DNA of 64,000 bases, from the NCBI GenBank assembly GCA_050248955.1, contig JBFWRK010000002.1, forward strand, positions 337,969 through 401,968, written 5' to 3'. The notes beneath the pieces are model-generated. The model saw nothing but the letters and a program-made list of their open reading frames with translations, was not told where the DNA came from and did no database searches. The DNA comes from JBFWRK01 sp050248955. GTDB lineage: Bacteria > Actinomycetota > Acidimicrobiia > Acidimicrobiales > Ilumatobacteraceae. The position numbers and the translations under genes are program-made. Below, piece after piece: positions 43,880 to 53,054 of this stretch. Every line of letters starts with the position of its first letter. The first letter of the stretch is position 1.

Positions 43880-45394
43880 TCATGACGAGCGGACGTCGAT
43901 CGCCCGGCCGTTCGTGCCGTCGGCGATCGCTGTCCACTCGCCGGCCAGGTACTGCTGGACACCGGCGACGTGGCCGCACACGGCGATGTACGGCTCGATC
44001 CCGCATTCGAGCTCGCCGGCCTGCAACATCATCGGACCGGTGAAGCTGCGCATCTGCGCCTCGAGCGCCGAGCTGGCGAGCGCCGTGCTGGCGAGCGCGA
44101 CGGGTCCGAGCGCGTTGGCGAACTTGGCGAACGTGAGCACGTTGGCGAACACCGTCGCGCCGAACCCGGTGTGGTCAGCGGCGGCAGGCGGTGGGACGGC
44201 GCCGACCGACGTCGGCGGCGCGAGCGACGTCGTCGACTCCTGCCCGGGTGCGACGTCGGGCACCGGCGCGTACTGCCGGACCTTGGTGACGTAGGTCAGC
44301 ATCCCGGACGTCTCGTCCGGCGCGAAGAAGTTGTAGCCGTTCCCCGCGAAGTACCAGCCGTCCGGCACGGGATCGGCGATGCCGAGCGCGGCGAGGTGGG
44401 CTGTCATCGGCGGCCCCGCGCACAGGCCGGTCGTGACGACCGCCGGCTCGATCGCGAGCAGCTCGATCGCGTCGTAGACGGCGATGCAGTTCTGCACCGT
44501 CACGACCGGCACGAACACGTCTGCCAACTCGGCGCCGGCGGCCTGGATCGATTGCACGAGGTCGGCAGCGGCGACGCCGTCCGGCACAGGCACGAGCGTC
44601 GTCGCGATGCCGGCTGCCTCGAACACCGGCTGCACGAGGAACTCGACCGCGTTGCGACGGGCGGTGTTGTCGGAGTACAGGAGGGCAGCGGAGGCAGGCG
44701 CAGGATCGAGGTCCTGTGTGGCGAACAACGCGAGGGCCGGGATCACGTTCACCGACCCGAGCGAGAACGTGAGCCCGGCCGTGGTCGTGAAGTCGTCGGT
44801 GGTGACGCCGTTGCCGATGAGCACCGGCTTCTTGCCGTTCAGCGCGTCGTAGAGCCCGCCGGCGCCGAACAGGATCGTGCCCGTCGCGACGAGGACGATC
44901 GTGGGGTCGTCGGCGAACTGCTGGCCGCACTTCGCGCCGTCGTCGATCGTCGCCACCTCGCAGCGGACCACCTCGATCGGGCGCCCCGCCGCGCCGCCGA
45001 GCTCTGTGTTCACGAAAGCGATCGCTGCCTCGAGGCCGGCTGTCGCCTCCGGGAAGAACTCCTCCTGGTTGACGTAGCCGATCCGCACCGGATCGCCGGC
45101 TGCCGGCGCGGCGACGCCTCCGGTGTACCCGAGCGCCCACGCGGTCTCGACCGGGACCGGCGGCACCGTGGTCGTTGTCGTGCTCGGCACCGTGCTGCTC
45201 GTTGCCACGGTGGTCGACGTCGTCGTCCGCCGCACGGCGGAGGTCGTCGGTGCCGGCTCACTCGTCACGACGATGTCGGAGACGGTCGTCGGGACGTTCA
45301 CCGCATCGAGGCCGAGACCGTCGTCGGAGCACGCGCCGACGAGCAGCGCGAGCGCGACGGCACAGGCGGCGATCTCGATGCTGCGTTTCCTCAT
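43880..45394 (-). CDS. Type-1 periplasmic-binding lipoprotein (LivK-like), orphan
   Basis: This 504-residue exported lipoprotein has the signal MRKRSIEIAACAVALALLVGACS with the Cys at residue 22. A Thr/Ser/Pro-rich linker (about 35-85, including STTTTTVPPVP) leads to a Peripla_BP_6-type domain: VRIGYVNQEEFFPEATAGLEAAIAFVN, GRPIEVVRCEVATIDDGAKC and ALLYSDNTARRNAVEFL in order. Another low-complexity insert with PPTSVGAVPPPAA lies near 390-405. No permease or ATPase adjoins. It may serve the liv system 3.4 kb away or act as a receptor. Ligand unknown. Confidence 0.82.
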   Translation of the reverse strand: MRKRSIEIAACAVALALLVGACSDDGLGLDAVNVPTTVSDIVVTSEPAPTTSAVRRTTTSTTVATSSTVPSTTTTTVPPVPVETAWALGYTGGVAAPAAGDPVRIGYVNQEEFFPEATAGLEAAIAFVNTELGGAAGRPIEVVRCEVATIDDGAKCGQQFADDPTIVLVATGTILFGAGGLYDALNGKKPVLIGNGVTTDDFTTTAGLTFSLGSVNVIPALALFATQDLDPAPASAALLYSDNTARRNAVEFLVQPVFEAAGIATTLVPVPDGVAAADLVQSIQAAGAELADVFVPVVTVQNCIAVYDAIELLAIEPAVVTTGLCAGPPMTAHLAALGIADPVPDGWYFAGNGYNFFAPDETSGMLTYVTKVRQYAPVPDVAPGQESTTSLAPPTSVGAVPPPAAADHTGFGATVFANVLTFAKFANALGPVALASTALASSALEAQMRSFTGPMMLQAGELECGIEPYIAVCGHVAGVQQYLAGEWTAIADGTNGRAIDVRSS

Positions 45395-45438
45395 GGCGAG
45401 CGACCAACGTAACCGGCGGCCGCTCGGAGCGGTCGGCG

Positions 45439-45876
45439 CTAGCGGGCGTTCGTGATGTAGTCGAACAACGCCTGGTTCTCGTTCTCCAAGTGTCCGAGCC
45501 GCTGCTTCACGACATCACCGATCGAGATGATGCCGGTCATCGCACCGTGGTCGTCGACGACTGGGACGTGGCGGATCCGCTGGTCGGTCATCAGCTGCCC
45601 GAGATGGTCGAGATCGTCGTCCGGGCGACACGTCGTGACGCTCCGCGTCATCACCCGCGCCACCGTGGCGTCGAGCACCGCTGCTCCCTCCTCGGCGAGT
45701 CGGCGCACGACATCGCGTTCCGAGATGATCCCTTCGATGATCGAGCCGTCGTCGGACACGACGAGCGCGCCCACGCCGTGCTCGCGGAGCAGTTCCACTG
45801 CGCGGGCGACCGACGCGCCCGCCTCGACGGTCGCGACCGCTGCCCCCTTGCGGCTGAGGATGGCCTGGACGTGCAT
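45439..45876 (-). CDS. Tandem CBS-domain protein
   Basis: This 145-residue protein consists of two CBS motifs: residues about 8-65 (VARAVELLREHGVGALVVSDDG, IEGIISERDVVRRLAEEG) and about 72-130 (ARVMTRSVTTCRPDDDLDHLGQLMTDQRIRHVPVVDD, AMTGIISIGDVV). Such small stand-alone pairs bind adenine nucleotides and regulate partner proteins. There is no fused catalytic domain. It is divergent from the NUDIX hydrolase gene, with 108 bases between. The partner is unknown. Confidence 0.9.
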   Translation of the reverse strand: MHVQAILSRKGAAVATVEAGASVARAVELLREHGVGALVVSDDGSIIEGIISERDVVRRLAEEGAAVLDATVARVMTRSVTTCRPDDDLDHLGQLMTDQRIRHVPVVDDHGAMTGIISIGDVVKQRLGHLENENQALFDYITNAR

Positions 45877-45984
45877 GTGCCCTCCCTTCGAAGCTGTTCG
45901 AGGGCAACCTAGTGCACTCGTGAAGGACGGTCGACAGGCGGGGCGCGGGTCGGTGACGTCGCCGCTCGCCTAGCTTCGACCTCC

Positions 45985-46524
45985 ATGCAGTGGATCGTCC
46001 ATGGTCAGCGCTTCATCTACGAGAGTCCATGGCTCGGCCTTGCCCTCGCCGACATCGAGATCCCCGGCCACCGTCGCTTCGATCACGAGGTCCTCCGCTT
46101 CCCGAGCGGCGCGGGCGGCACGGTGATCCACGACCCGGCATGCGGCGTGCTGCTCATCTGGCGTCACCGCTTCCCGACGGACACGTGGGGCTGGGAGATC
46201 CCGGCGGGTCGGATCGATCCCGGCGAGACCGCGGAAGCGTGCGCGGCGCGGGAGGCGGAAGAGGAGACGGGTTGGCGGCCCGGAGCGCTCACGCACCTCG
46301 TCAGCTATGCGCCGAGCGCGGGCATCTCGGACCAGCTCTTCCACGTGTACGAGGCGGCCGGAGCGACCCACATCGGTGAGCCGACCGATCCGACCGAGGC
46401 CGACCGGATCGACTGGTTGCCGGTCGACGAGGTGCGGCGGCTGCTTCGTGCCGGCGAGATCATCGACGGCATGAGCGTCACCGGGCTGTCGTACTTCCTC
46501 GCGCTCAGTCCCTCGGCGGCATGA
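45985..46524 (+). CDS. NUDIX hydrolase (ADP-ribose pyrophosphatase-like)
   Basis: This 179-residue protein carries an intact Nudix box, G-x5-E-x7-REAEEETG, in AGRIDPGETAEACAAREAEEE near residues 73-95, with the metal-binding EEETG. The preceding WGWEIPAGR and following SYAPSAGISDQLFHVYEA are typical of ADP-ribose/NDP-sugar hydrolases of the NudF type. It would cleave a nucleoside diphosphate derivative with Mg. The end overlaps the convergent TetR gene by 20 bases. Confidence 0.9.
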   Translation: MQWIVHGQRFIYESPWLGLALADIEIPGHRRFDHEVLRFPSGAGGTVIHDPACGVLLIWRHRFPTDTWGWEIPAGRIDPGETAEACAAREAEEETGWRPGALTHLVSYAPSAGISDQLFHVYEAAGATHIGEPTDPTEADRIDWLPVDEVRRLLRAGEIIDGMSVTGLSYFLALSPSAA

Positions 46525-47158
46525 CGAGCGCAGCACCGACCATGAACCGCTTGAGCACCTCGACCGCGCGTCGGTGACGTTCGACGGAGCCGGTCGTGTT
46601 GTTGAGGTTGGCGAGCCCGCTGAGCACCGCGTTCAAGAGATCCTCCAAGGCACGCTCGTCGATGCCGGGCGCGAGCTCACCGCGTTCACGAGCGTCGATC
46701 ACGAGCCGGCGGAGGAACGCGTTGCTGCGCGTCATCTTCGGCCGGAGCATGTCGGCCAGCTCGGGATGCCGCCGCGCCTCCGAGGGGACGGCGACGATGA
46801 AGGCGGCGAGCGAAGGATCTTCCCGGTTGAGCTCGACCGCCGCATCGAGCACGGCGCTGAACCGTTCGAAGAAGCTCTCCTCGGCTGCCGCCGCCTTCTC
46901 GAACGCCGAGTACACGATGTCGTCCACCTGGTCGAACACTGCCATGTAGAGCTCGGCCTTCGACAGGAAGTAGTGGTAGATCGCCGCCGTCGTGATGTCG
47001 ACCTGGGTCGCCATGTCCCGGTTCGTCGTGGCGGCATAGCCGACCTGCGCGAACGCGAGTTGGGCCACGCGCAGCAGTCGCTCGCGAGTCTCGGCGGAGT
47101 CTGCAGCAGGCGGCCGACCGAGCTTGCGTGGCGTCGTGATCGCAGACCGCTTGCTCAC
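46505..47158 (-). CDS. TetR family transcriptional regulator
   Basis: This 217-residue protein has a Lys/Arg-rich N-terminus, then a helix-turn-helix with AATTNRDMATQVDITTAAIYHYF and SKAELYMAVFDQ. The C-terminal ligand domain includes ELADMLRPKMTRSNAFLRRLV and ALEDLLNAVLSGLANL. It lies 108 bases downstream of the liv operon on the same strand, beyond a strong hairpin. Whether it controls liv, the NUDIX gene or something distant cannot be told. No clear palindrome was found in front of it. Confidence 0.9.
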   Translation of the reverse strand: MSKRSAITTPRKLGRPPAADSAETRERLLRVAQLAFAQVGYAATTNRDMATQVDITTAAIYHYFLSKAELYMAVFDQVDDIVYSAFEKAAAAEESFFERFSAVLDAAVELNREDPSLAAFIVAVPSEARRHPELADMLRPKMTRSNAFLRRLVIDARERGELAPGIDERALEDLLNAVLSGLANLNNTTGSVERHRRAVEVLKRFMVGAALVMPPRD

Positions 47159-47222
47159 GGCCCGGGAACCTAACCCCGCCCCCGCTCGCAGGACGAGCGC
47201 AGGAGACCGGCCGGCACGCGAA

Positions 47223-47248
47223 AGGGGCCACCGTTGCCGGTGGCCCCT
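47223..47248 (-). terminator. Hairpin terminator after the liv operon
   Basis: AGGGGCCACCG, loop TTGC, CGGTGGCCCCT form a perfect 11-bp stem, 18 bases after the stop of the liv binding-protein gene and upstream of the TetR gene. No T tract follows. Confidence 0.75.
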
Positions 47249-47266
47249 CCCGAGTAACAGGTTCGG

Positions 47267-48700
47267 TCAGCTGCTCTCGTAGTCGAGCACGAGGCCACCG
47301 ATATCGTTGAAGATCTTGGCCGTCGCGTCGTACTGCACGACCTGGATCGCCTCGACGATGTACGCGTCCTCTTCGCCGTTCATCTTGTAGACGACGCCGT
47401 CACGGACGAGCGAGGGCTCGAACGTGAAGTTGCGGGCGGCGTTGATGATCGACGCTCGGGTCAGGCCGTCCTCGGACTCGGCTGCCTGCTTCAGGATCGC
47501 CACGGTGGTCTCCGCGACCGTCCAGCCGGCAGCACCGGTCGTGACGATGTCGGACTTGCCGATCGAGGCGATGTAGTCGGCGTACGCCTGGTAGTCGGGG
47601 TTGCTCGCGACGACCTCGGCGTTGCCGATGTCGGCGATGCCCGCCGACGCCGACGTGTAGAGCCCGTCAGCGGCGGCGCCCGAGATCGCGAGGATCAGCG
47701 AGCTGGCGCAGGTGTTCGTGAGGAACACCGGCGGGTCCCAACCGGCGTTGGCGGCCTTGGCGTTCACGACCTCGGCGAGGAACGTGCCGCACTGCGCGCC
47801 GAGCGGCACGGCCATGATCACGTCAGGTGCCTTCGAGGCGATCGAGTTCACCTGCGCCGTCGGCGGGGCGGTCTCGGTCGCTTCGATCGTCTGCTGGTCG
47901 ACGATCTCGAACCCGGCGTCAGCGGCGTACTCGTCGAGTGCGTCGAGGAAGAACTGGCCGAACTCGGTGTTCACCGTGAACACGCCCATCGTCCCGCCGT
48001 CGGGGAACTGGTTCTTCAACTCGGCGAGGTAGCCCTGCACCTCGGTGGGGTACGGGATCAGCCCGCCCGTGGTCCACGGGTAGTCGGCGACCTCGCCCCA
48101 CTGCGGCGAGCCGGTCAGCGCCATGAGCTGCGGGATGCACTCCTCGTTCAAGAGGTCGCGGACCGCGGCGTTGTTCGGCGAACCGATGATGCCCGAGAAC
48201 AGGTGTACGCCCGAATCGAGCAACCCCTCCACCGCGCCGGGTGTCAGGTCCTTGCTGTACTGATCGTCGGCGACGGTGGCTTCCAGCGTGTAGCCCTCGA
48301 GGATGCCGTTCGCGTTGGCGTAGTCCATGTACGCCTTGAAGCCGTCGGCGACGGGCGCGAAGGCAGCGGCGGCAGCACCACCGGACAGCGGCATCACGGA
48401 GCCGATCTTGATCGTGCCCTCGATCGGCTCGTTCGCCGCATCCGGATCGACGCAGTCGTCGGTGTTCACCGCCCAGCCCTCGGCCTCCGCCGGTGCGTCG
48501 GTGGCCTCAGGGGCATCCGTTGCCTCCGGCTCCTCGGCAACCGTGGTGTCCGGTGCGTCGGTCGCGGCAGGTGCCTCGGTGTCCGCTGGAGCGGCTGCAG
48601 TGTCGCTGGAGCTGTCATCGTCGTCGCCGCCGCAGGCTGCAAGAACGAGAGCTCCGGCAGCCGCGAACGCCAAGAGGCGTGAGCGTCGGCTCTGGATCAT
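47267..48700 (-). CDS. Branched-chain amino acid-type ABC substrate-binding lipoprotein
   Basis: This 477-residue lipoprotein has the signal MIQSRRSRLLAFAAAGALVL ending in AACGG (Cys at residue 23). An acidic Ala/Thr/Pro linker (about 26-75) is followed by a type-1 periplasmic domain: TIKIGSVMPLSGGAAAAAFAPVADG, SGVHLFSGIIGSPNNAAVRDLLNE and MGVFTVNTEFGQFFLDAL in order. The start was set at the ATG after GGGGGAGAAC; an ATG 18 bases upstream (MKGENR) is possible. It is the last gene of livGFHM and is followed by a hairpin. Ligand specificity may be amino acids, amides or urea. Confidence 0.92.
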   Translation of the reverse strand: MIQSRRSRLLAFAAAGALVLAACGGDDDDSSSDTAAAPADTEAPAATDAPDTTVAEEPEATDAPEATDAPAEAEGWAVNTDDCVDPDAANEPIEGTIKIGSVMPLSGGAAAAAFAPVADGFKAYMDYANANGILEGYTLEATVADDQYSKDLTPGAVEGLLDSGVHLFSGIIGSPNNAAVRDLLNEECIPQLMALTGSPQWGEVADYPWTTGGLIPYPTEVQGYLAELKNQFPDGGTMGVFTVNTEFGQFFLDALDEYAADAGFEIVDQQTIEATETAPPTAQVNSIASKAPDVIMAVPLGAQCGTFLAEVVNAKAANAGWDPPVFLTNTCASSLILAISGAAADGLYTSASAGIADIGNAEVVASNPDYQAYADYIASIGKSDIVTTGAAGWTVAETTVAILKQAAESEDGLTRASIINAARNFTFEPSLVRDGVVYKMNGEEDAYIVEAIQVVQYDATAKIFNDIGGLVLDYESS

Positions 48701-48714
48701 GCGGTTCTCCCCCT

Positions 48715-49863
48715 TCATGATGTGGTTGTCGAAGTCGCCTGCACGGGTTCGGTGCCGGCGGTGTGCCGTGAGGGTGACGCGGATCCGACGGGGTCGGGCA
48801 CCACCACCACGATCTTGCGGCTGAGCCGCTTGAGCAAGCCTAGGAGGCCGTAGGGCGCAACGAACATGACGGCGACGAGCAGCAGGGCGAGGATGAAGGT
48901 CGCCGGCGACTGGTCGCTCCAGCCGAAGAAGAAGTCGATCACGTTTCCGAGGACACCCTCCCCCGTCGACCCGGCCTCCCTCGTCACGTCGTCGAGCCAG
49001 ACGTAGGCGAACCCACCGACGATCGGGCCCCACAGCATGCCGGCACCGCCGATGACCATCACCAACAGGAAGATGATCGAACCGAGCAGGGTGACGTACT
49101 TGTCCTCGGGTGTGATCACGCCGGTGCGCAGCGTCTGCAACGAGCCCGCCGTCGCGCACATCGCCGCCGAGATGCCGAACACGAGCGTCTTCGTCGCCGC
49201 GAGGTTGACGCCCATGACCGCAGCCGCGGTCTCGTTGTCGCGAATTGCCACCAGCGATCGACCGACCCGGCTCTTCACGATGCCGCGGCACACCATGTAG
49301 GCGATGACGAGGATCACGAAGGCCAGCCAGTAGGCGAACTCCGCCCGCCCCTCGCGCCCCCTGAGCTCGCCGATGATCGGCCACGTGGGCACCTCGTCAT
49401 AGCGGACGCTGTCGATGCCGCGTGCGCCATTCGTCAGCCAGGCGAGCTTCTTCCACTTCATCAACTGGGGGAACAGCACGGCGACGGCGAGCGTGACGAG
49501 CGCGAGGTAGATGCCCCTGATGCGCAGCGCCGGCAGCGCCACGACGCAGCCGATGACGAACGCGATCACCGCTGCTGCGTAGAAGGTGTAACCCGGGCTC
49601 CAGCCGTGGTCCTTCACCAGGATCGCCGTCGTGTAGCCGCCGATGCCGAAGAAGGCGGAGTGGCCGATCGAGATCTGGCCGGCGAAGCCGAACACGAGGT
49701 TCAGCGACATCACGGCGATGATGAGCACGAACGCCTCGGCGACGAGCGAGACCGTGCCGGTCTCGGTGTTGTGCGGGATCCACCACACGGCATAGAGCGC
49801 CAAGGCGAAGGCGACGATGCGCAGCGCCCAGTGCGCCGGCCCGTTCTCTGGCAGCTTGATCAC
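48715..49863 (-). CDS. livM: Branched-chain amino acid-type ABC permease LivM
   Basis: This 382-residue membrane protein has about ten helices. LivM hallmarks are SLNLVFGFAGQISIGHSAFFGIGGYTTAIL (core GFAGQISIGHSAFFGIGGY), LPALRIRGIYLALVTLA and the cytoplasmic coupling segment SRVGRSLVAIRDNETAAAVMGVNLAATK (core GRSLVAIRDNETAAAVMG). The C-terminal 40 residues are a Ser/Thr-rich tail. It lies 12 bases after livH and 14 bases before the binding-protein gene. It pairs with LivH to form the pore. Confidence 0.94.
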   Translation of the reverse strand: MIKLPENGPAHWALRIVAFALALYAVWWIPHNTETGTVSLVAEAFVLIIAVMSLNLVFGFAGQISIGHSAFFGIGGYTTAILVKDHGWSPGYTFYAAAVIAFVIGCVVALPALRIRGIYLALVTLAVAVLFPQLMKWKKLAWLTNGARGIDSVRYDEVPTWPIIGELRGREGRAEFAYWLAFVILVIAYMVCRGIVKSRVGRSLVAIRDNETAAAVMGVNLAATKTLVFGISAAMCATAGSLQTLRTGVITPEDKYVTLLGSIIFLLVMVIGGAGMLWGPIVGGFAYVWLDDVTREAGSTGEGVLGNVIDFFFGWSDQSPATFILALLLVAVMFVAPYGLLGLLKRLSRKIVVVVPDPVGSASPSRHTAGTEPVQATSTTTS

Positions 49864-49875
49864 GGCGCCGACCCC

Positions 49876-50775
49876 CTACACCCGTTCCACGCGAGTCGAA
49901 CCGAACAAGCCCGACGGTCTGAGCAGCAGCACGACGAAGATCGTGAGCAAGGCAACACCGAGACGCATCTCCTGCCCGATCCAGGCCGGCGCGTAGCCAG
50001 CGGCCATGTTCTCCAGTACTCCGATGCTGAGGCCGGCCACGACGGCGCCACCGGGGCTGTCGAGACCGCCCAGCGTCGCCGCCGCCGAGGCGTAGATGAA
50101 CACCGTGAACATCAGCGAGGAGTTGACCTCACCGTTGTTCCCGGCGACGAGCGCGCCGCTCAGGGCGCCCATCGCAGCGGCGATCCCCCACGAGGCCATC
50201 AGCACGTTGCCTGTGCGGATGCCGACGAGGCGGGCCGAATCGGCGTTGTTGGCGACCGCCCGCATCGCGAGGCCGAACTTCGTCTTGCGGAACAGGAGGA
50301 ACAGCAGGCCGCAGAGCACCAGCGCGACGACGAGCACACCGATCGACTTGTACCGCCAGACCGCACCGGAGATCCGCACGAAGTCGTCCGGGGCGGCCGG
50401 GAAGAGGTTCGGCATCGCCTCGTTCGGCAGCGCACCCCAGATCATCGACGCGAGGGAGTTCAGCCCGAGGAACAGTGCGATCGAGATGACGAAGACCGCC
50501 CCCACCGACCGCTTCGCCACGGGTCTGATCAGGACCACCTCGGTGGCGGCGCCCAGCACGAACCCCAGGATCATCCCCACGATGACGGCCAGCCACAGCG
50601 GCAGGCCCCAGTCGTGGACCTGCCAGACGAGGAACGTGCAGAACATCGCCATCTCGCCCTGGGCGAAGTTGAGGTGCCCCGTGCCGCGGAAGACCACCAC
50701 CAGGCCGAGGGCCAGGAGCGCGTAGATCGCGCCGACCGACAGCCCGTCGAAGATGTATTGGAAGAAGCGTTCCAT
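49876..50775 (-). CDS. livH: Branched-chain amino acid-type ABC permease LivH
   Basis: This 299-residue membrane protein starts at ATG in a TGATG overlap with the livF stop. Typical LivH features are the start FFQYIFDGLSVGAIYALLALGLVV, GHLNFAQGEMAMF, the coupling segment KTKFGLAMRAVANNADSARLVGI and SPGGAVVAGLSIGVLENMAAGY. The open frame continues upstream into livF but that is not coding. It forms the second half of the pore with LivM. Confidence 0.94.
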   Translation of the reverse strand: MERFFQYIFDGLSVGAIYALLALGLVVVFRGTGHLNFAQGEMAMFCTFLVWQVHDWGLPLWLAVIVGMILGFVLGAATEVVLIRPVAKRSVGAVFVISIALFLGLNSLASMIWGALPNEAMPNLFPAAPDDFVRISGAVWRYKSIGVLVVALVLCGLLFLLFRKTKFGLAMRAVANNADSARLVGIRTGNVLMASWGIAAAMGALSGALVAGNNGEVNSSLMFTVFIYASAAATLGGLDSPGGAVVAGLSIGVLENMAAGYAPAWIGQEMRLGVALLTIFVVLLLRPSGLFGSTRVERV

Positions 50776-51482
50776 CAGTACCCCAGGTAGGCCTTGCGGA
50801 TGCTGTCGTTGCTCGAGATCTCCTCGGCCGTGCCGGAGGCGACGATGCGGCCCGTCTCGAGCAGGTAGACGCGGTGGGCGATCTGGACGGCGAGGTTGGC
50901 GTTCTGCTCGACGAGCAGCACCGACAGGCCCTGCTCCTGGTTGAGCCGAGCGATCACCTCGAACAGCTCCTTCGTGATGATCGGTGCCAACCCGAGGCTC
51001 GGCTCGTCGCACAGCAGGAGCTTCGGCCGGCTCATCAGGGCGCGCGCGATGGCGAGCATCTGCTGCTCGCCACCGGACAGCCCACCGGCCTTCTGGTCGC
51101 GCCGCTCCTCCAGGCGGGGGAAGACGCCGAACCAGGTGTCCAGGTCCGCCTGGAGCTCGTCCGAGCGCACGTATGCGCCGACGCGGAGGTTGTCCTCGAC
51201 GGTGAGGTCGGGGAACGTTCCTCGACCCTGAGGAACCTGGGCCACGCCGTGGCGCACGATCGCGTCCGCGCTGGTGTGCGTGATGTCGTCCCCTGCCAAT
51301 GAGATCGTGCCGCGGCGCGGGATCGTGCCGGAGATCGCCCGGATCGTCGTGGTCTTGCCGGCGCCGTTGGCGCCGAGGATGACGACGACCTCGCCCTCGT
51401 TCACCTGCAGGTCGAGCCCGTGCAGCACCTCCACCGGGCCGTATCCCGCCCGGAGGTCGGCCACCTCCAACAGTGCGGTCAT
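50775..51482 (-). CDS. livF: Branched-chain amino acid-type ABC ATPase LivF
   Basis: This 235-residue ATPase has Walker A GANGAGKTTTIRAIS (about residues 38-52), signature LSGGEQQMLAIARALM, Walker B LLLCDEPSLGLAP and the short C-terminus with SSNDSIRKAYLGY typical of LivF. Its start overlaps the livG stop by ATGA, and its stop shares a base with the livH ATG. It works as a heterodimer with LivG. Confidence 0.95.
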   Translation of the reverse strand: MTALLEVADLRAGYGPVEVLHGLDLQVNEGEVVVILGANGAGKTTTIRAISGTIPRRGTISLAGDDITHTSADAIVRHGVAQVPQGRGTFPDLTVEDNLRVGAYVRSDELQADLDTWFGVFPRLEERRDQKAGGLSGGEQQMLAIARALMSRPKLLLCDEPSLGLAPIITKELFEVIARLNQEQGLSVLLVEQNANLAVQIAHRVYLLETGRIVASGTAEEISSNDSIRKAYLGY

Positions 51483-52240
51483 GCCGACGTCCCCAGGTAC
51501 GCCTCGATGACCTTGGGATCCTGGCGCACCGTCTCGGGGTCGCCCTCGGCGATCTTGCGGCCGAAGTCCATCGCCACCACCTGGTCGGAGATCTTCATCA
51601 CCATCGCCATGTGGTGCTCGACGAGCAGGACGGTGAGGTCGAACTCGTCACGGATCTGGACCACGGTCTCTCCCAGCTCGTCGACCTCGCCGTGCGTGAG
51701 CCCGGCGGCCGGCTCGTCCATCAGCAGGAACTTCGGACGGGCCGCCAGCGCTCTCGCGATCTCGAGCCGCTTCAGCGTGCCGAACGGCAACCCGGCTGCG
51801 GGGCGGTGAGCGAGCGGAGCGAGACCGAGCTCCTGGAGGAGCTCACCGGCGAACTGCCTGATCCGCTTGTTCTCACGCTGCGCGCCGATCCGGGTGATCG
51901 CCCGCCCGAAGCCGATGCGACCCTGGCTGTGGGCGCCCACCATGACGTTGTCGAGCAGCGACATCGTCGGGAACAGGGCAAGGTTCTGGAACGTGCGGGC
52001 GATGCCCACGGAAGCGATCCGGTGGGCCGGGAGGGCGAGCAGGTCGTGGCCGTCGAAGTCCACGCGGCCGGCGGTCGGGTTGTAGATCCGGCTGACGACG
52101 TTGAACATCGTCGTCTTCCCGGCTCCGTTCGGCCCGATGAGGCCGCAGATCTTGCCCGCGTCGATCGAGAAGCTCAGCCCGTCCAGCGCAACGATGCCCC
52201 CGAAGCGAACGGTGACCTCGCGAACATCAAGTAGCGCCAC
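51479..52240 (-). CDS. livG: Branched-chain amino acid-type ABC ATPase LivG
   Basis: This 253-residue ATPase, first gene of the operon, shows VTVRFGGIVALDGLSFSID, Walker A GPNGAGKTTMFNVVS (about 38-52), the LivG-specific IGIARTFQNLALFPTMS-like loop (here VGIARTFQNLALFPTMS), Walker B FLLMDEPAAGLTHGE and the final VRQDPKVIEAYLG. The usual signature LSGG is replaced by AAGLPFGTLKRLEIARAL (Leu-Pro-Phe-Gly-Thr instead of Leu-Ser-Tyr-Gly), a mild variant seen in LivG. The gene is divergent from the DUF305 gene. Confidence 0.94.
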   Translation of the reverse strand: MALLDVREVTVRFGGIVALDGLSFSIDAGKICGLIGPNGAGKTTMFNVVSRIYNPTAGRVDFDGHDLLALPAHRIASVGIARTFQNLALFPTMSLLDNVMVGAHSQGRIGFGRAITRIGAQRENKRIRQFAGELLQELGLAPLAHRPAAGLPFGTLKRLEIARALAARPKFLLMDEPAAGLTHGEVDELGETVVQIRDEFDLTVLLVEHHMAMVMKISDQVVAMDFGRKIAEGDPETVRQDPKVIEAYLGTSA

Positions 52241-52370
52241 AGCGATGCATCCCCCTCACTGACCGTTGCTCCCGACCGTGACTCTGGACACGGTGTGACC
52301 GGGCACCGTAGCAAGACCACTGGAGGGCGGCGAGCCGGCGCGATCGCGGGCGCACCGATAGCGTGGCGTC

Positions 52371-53033
52371 GTGCATCCGACGGACGAGGCGGTGGAGGTC
52401 CCGACAGGCCACGACGACGCCGACGTGATCCTGCCCTGGCACTACAGCTGGTGGCGGGTCACTGCCGTCGCCGTCGCCGTGACGCTGCTGGCGGTCGCTG
52501 CGGTGCTGGCGGCCACACGAGCAGACGATCCCGGAGCCGACAGTGTGGATGCCGGATTCCTGCAGGACATGCGCGCACACCACGACCAGGCCGTGCTGAT
52601 GAGCGTGATCTTCATGAGCCTGCCCGACACCGACCCCGGGCTGCACACGATGGCCGCCGAGGTGCTCCTGTCGCAGCAGCTCGAAGCAGGCATCTTCGTC
52701 GAGGTGCTGCGCCGCCTCGGGCTCGCCGAGGAGAACTCGACGGGCGTCGCGATGGCGTGGATGAACGCGCCCGTGCCGCTCGAAGCGATGCCCGGCATGG
52801 CGAGCGAGCAGAGCATCGACGAGCTCAAGAACAGCAGCGGAGCTGACGCGGACGAGCTCTTCACCGAGCTGATGATCGCCCACCACGAGGGCGGCATCGG
52901 GATGGCGGAGCACGCCCGCGACCATGCATCGACATCGCGCGTGAGGCAGATCGGCGAGGCCGTCGCGCGCAACCAGGCGAACGAGATCGCCGAGCTGCAA
53001 GCTGCGCTCCAACGCTCACTCGGCGCCGCCTGA
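52371..53033 (+). CDS. Membrane-anchored DUF305 protein
   Basis: This 220-residue protein starts at GTG. One membrane segment lies at about residues 28-47 (WWRVTAVAVAVTLLAVAAVL), then an extracytoplasmic four-helix domain with two His-rich motifs: MRAHHDQAVLMS (about 66-77) and MIAHHEGGIGMAEHA (about 162-176). Paired HH-x-(E/D)-x-(A/G)-(I/V) motifs with Met are the DUF305 hallmark and suggest metal (often copper) binding. It precedes the metallopeptidase gene by 21 bases. A role in metal or stress handling in the envelope is inferred. Confidence 0.88.
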   Translation: MHPTDEAVEVPTGHDDADVILPWHYSWWRVTAVAVAVTLLAVAAVLAATRADDPGADSVDAGFLQDMRAHHDQAVLMSVIFMSLPDTDPGLHTMAAEVLLSQQLEAGIFVEVLRRLGLAEENSTGVAMAWMNAPVPLEAMPGMASEQSIDELKNSSGADADELFTELMIAHHEGGIGMAEHARDHASTSRVRQIGEAVARNQANEIAELQAALQRSLGAA

Positions 53034-53054
53034 CGCCCCGCGGGCCATCACCGT

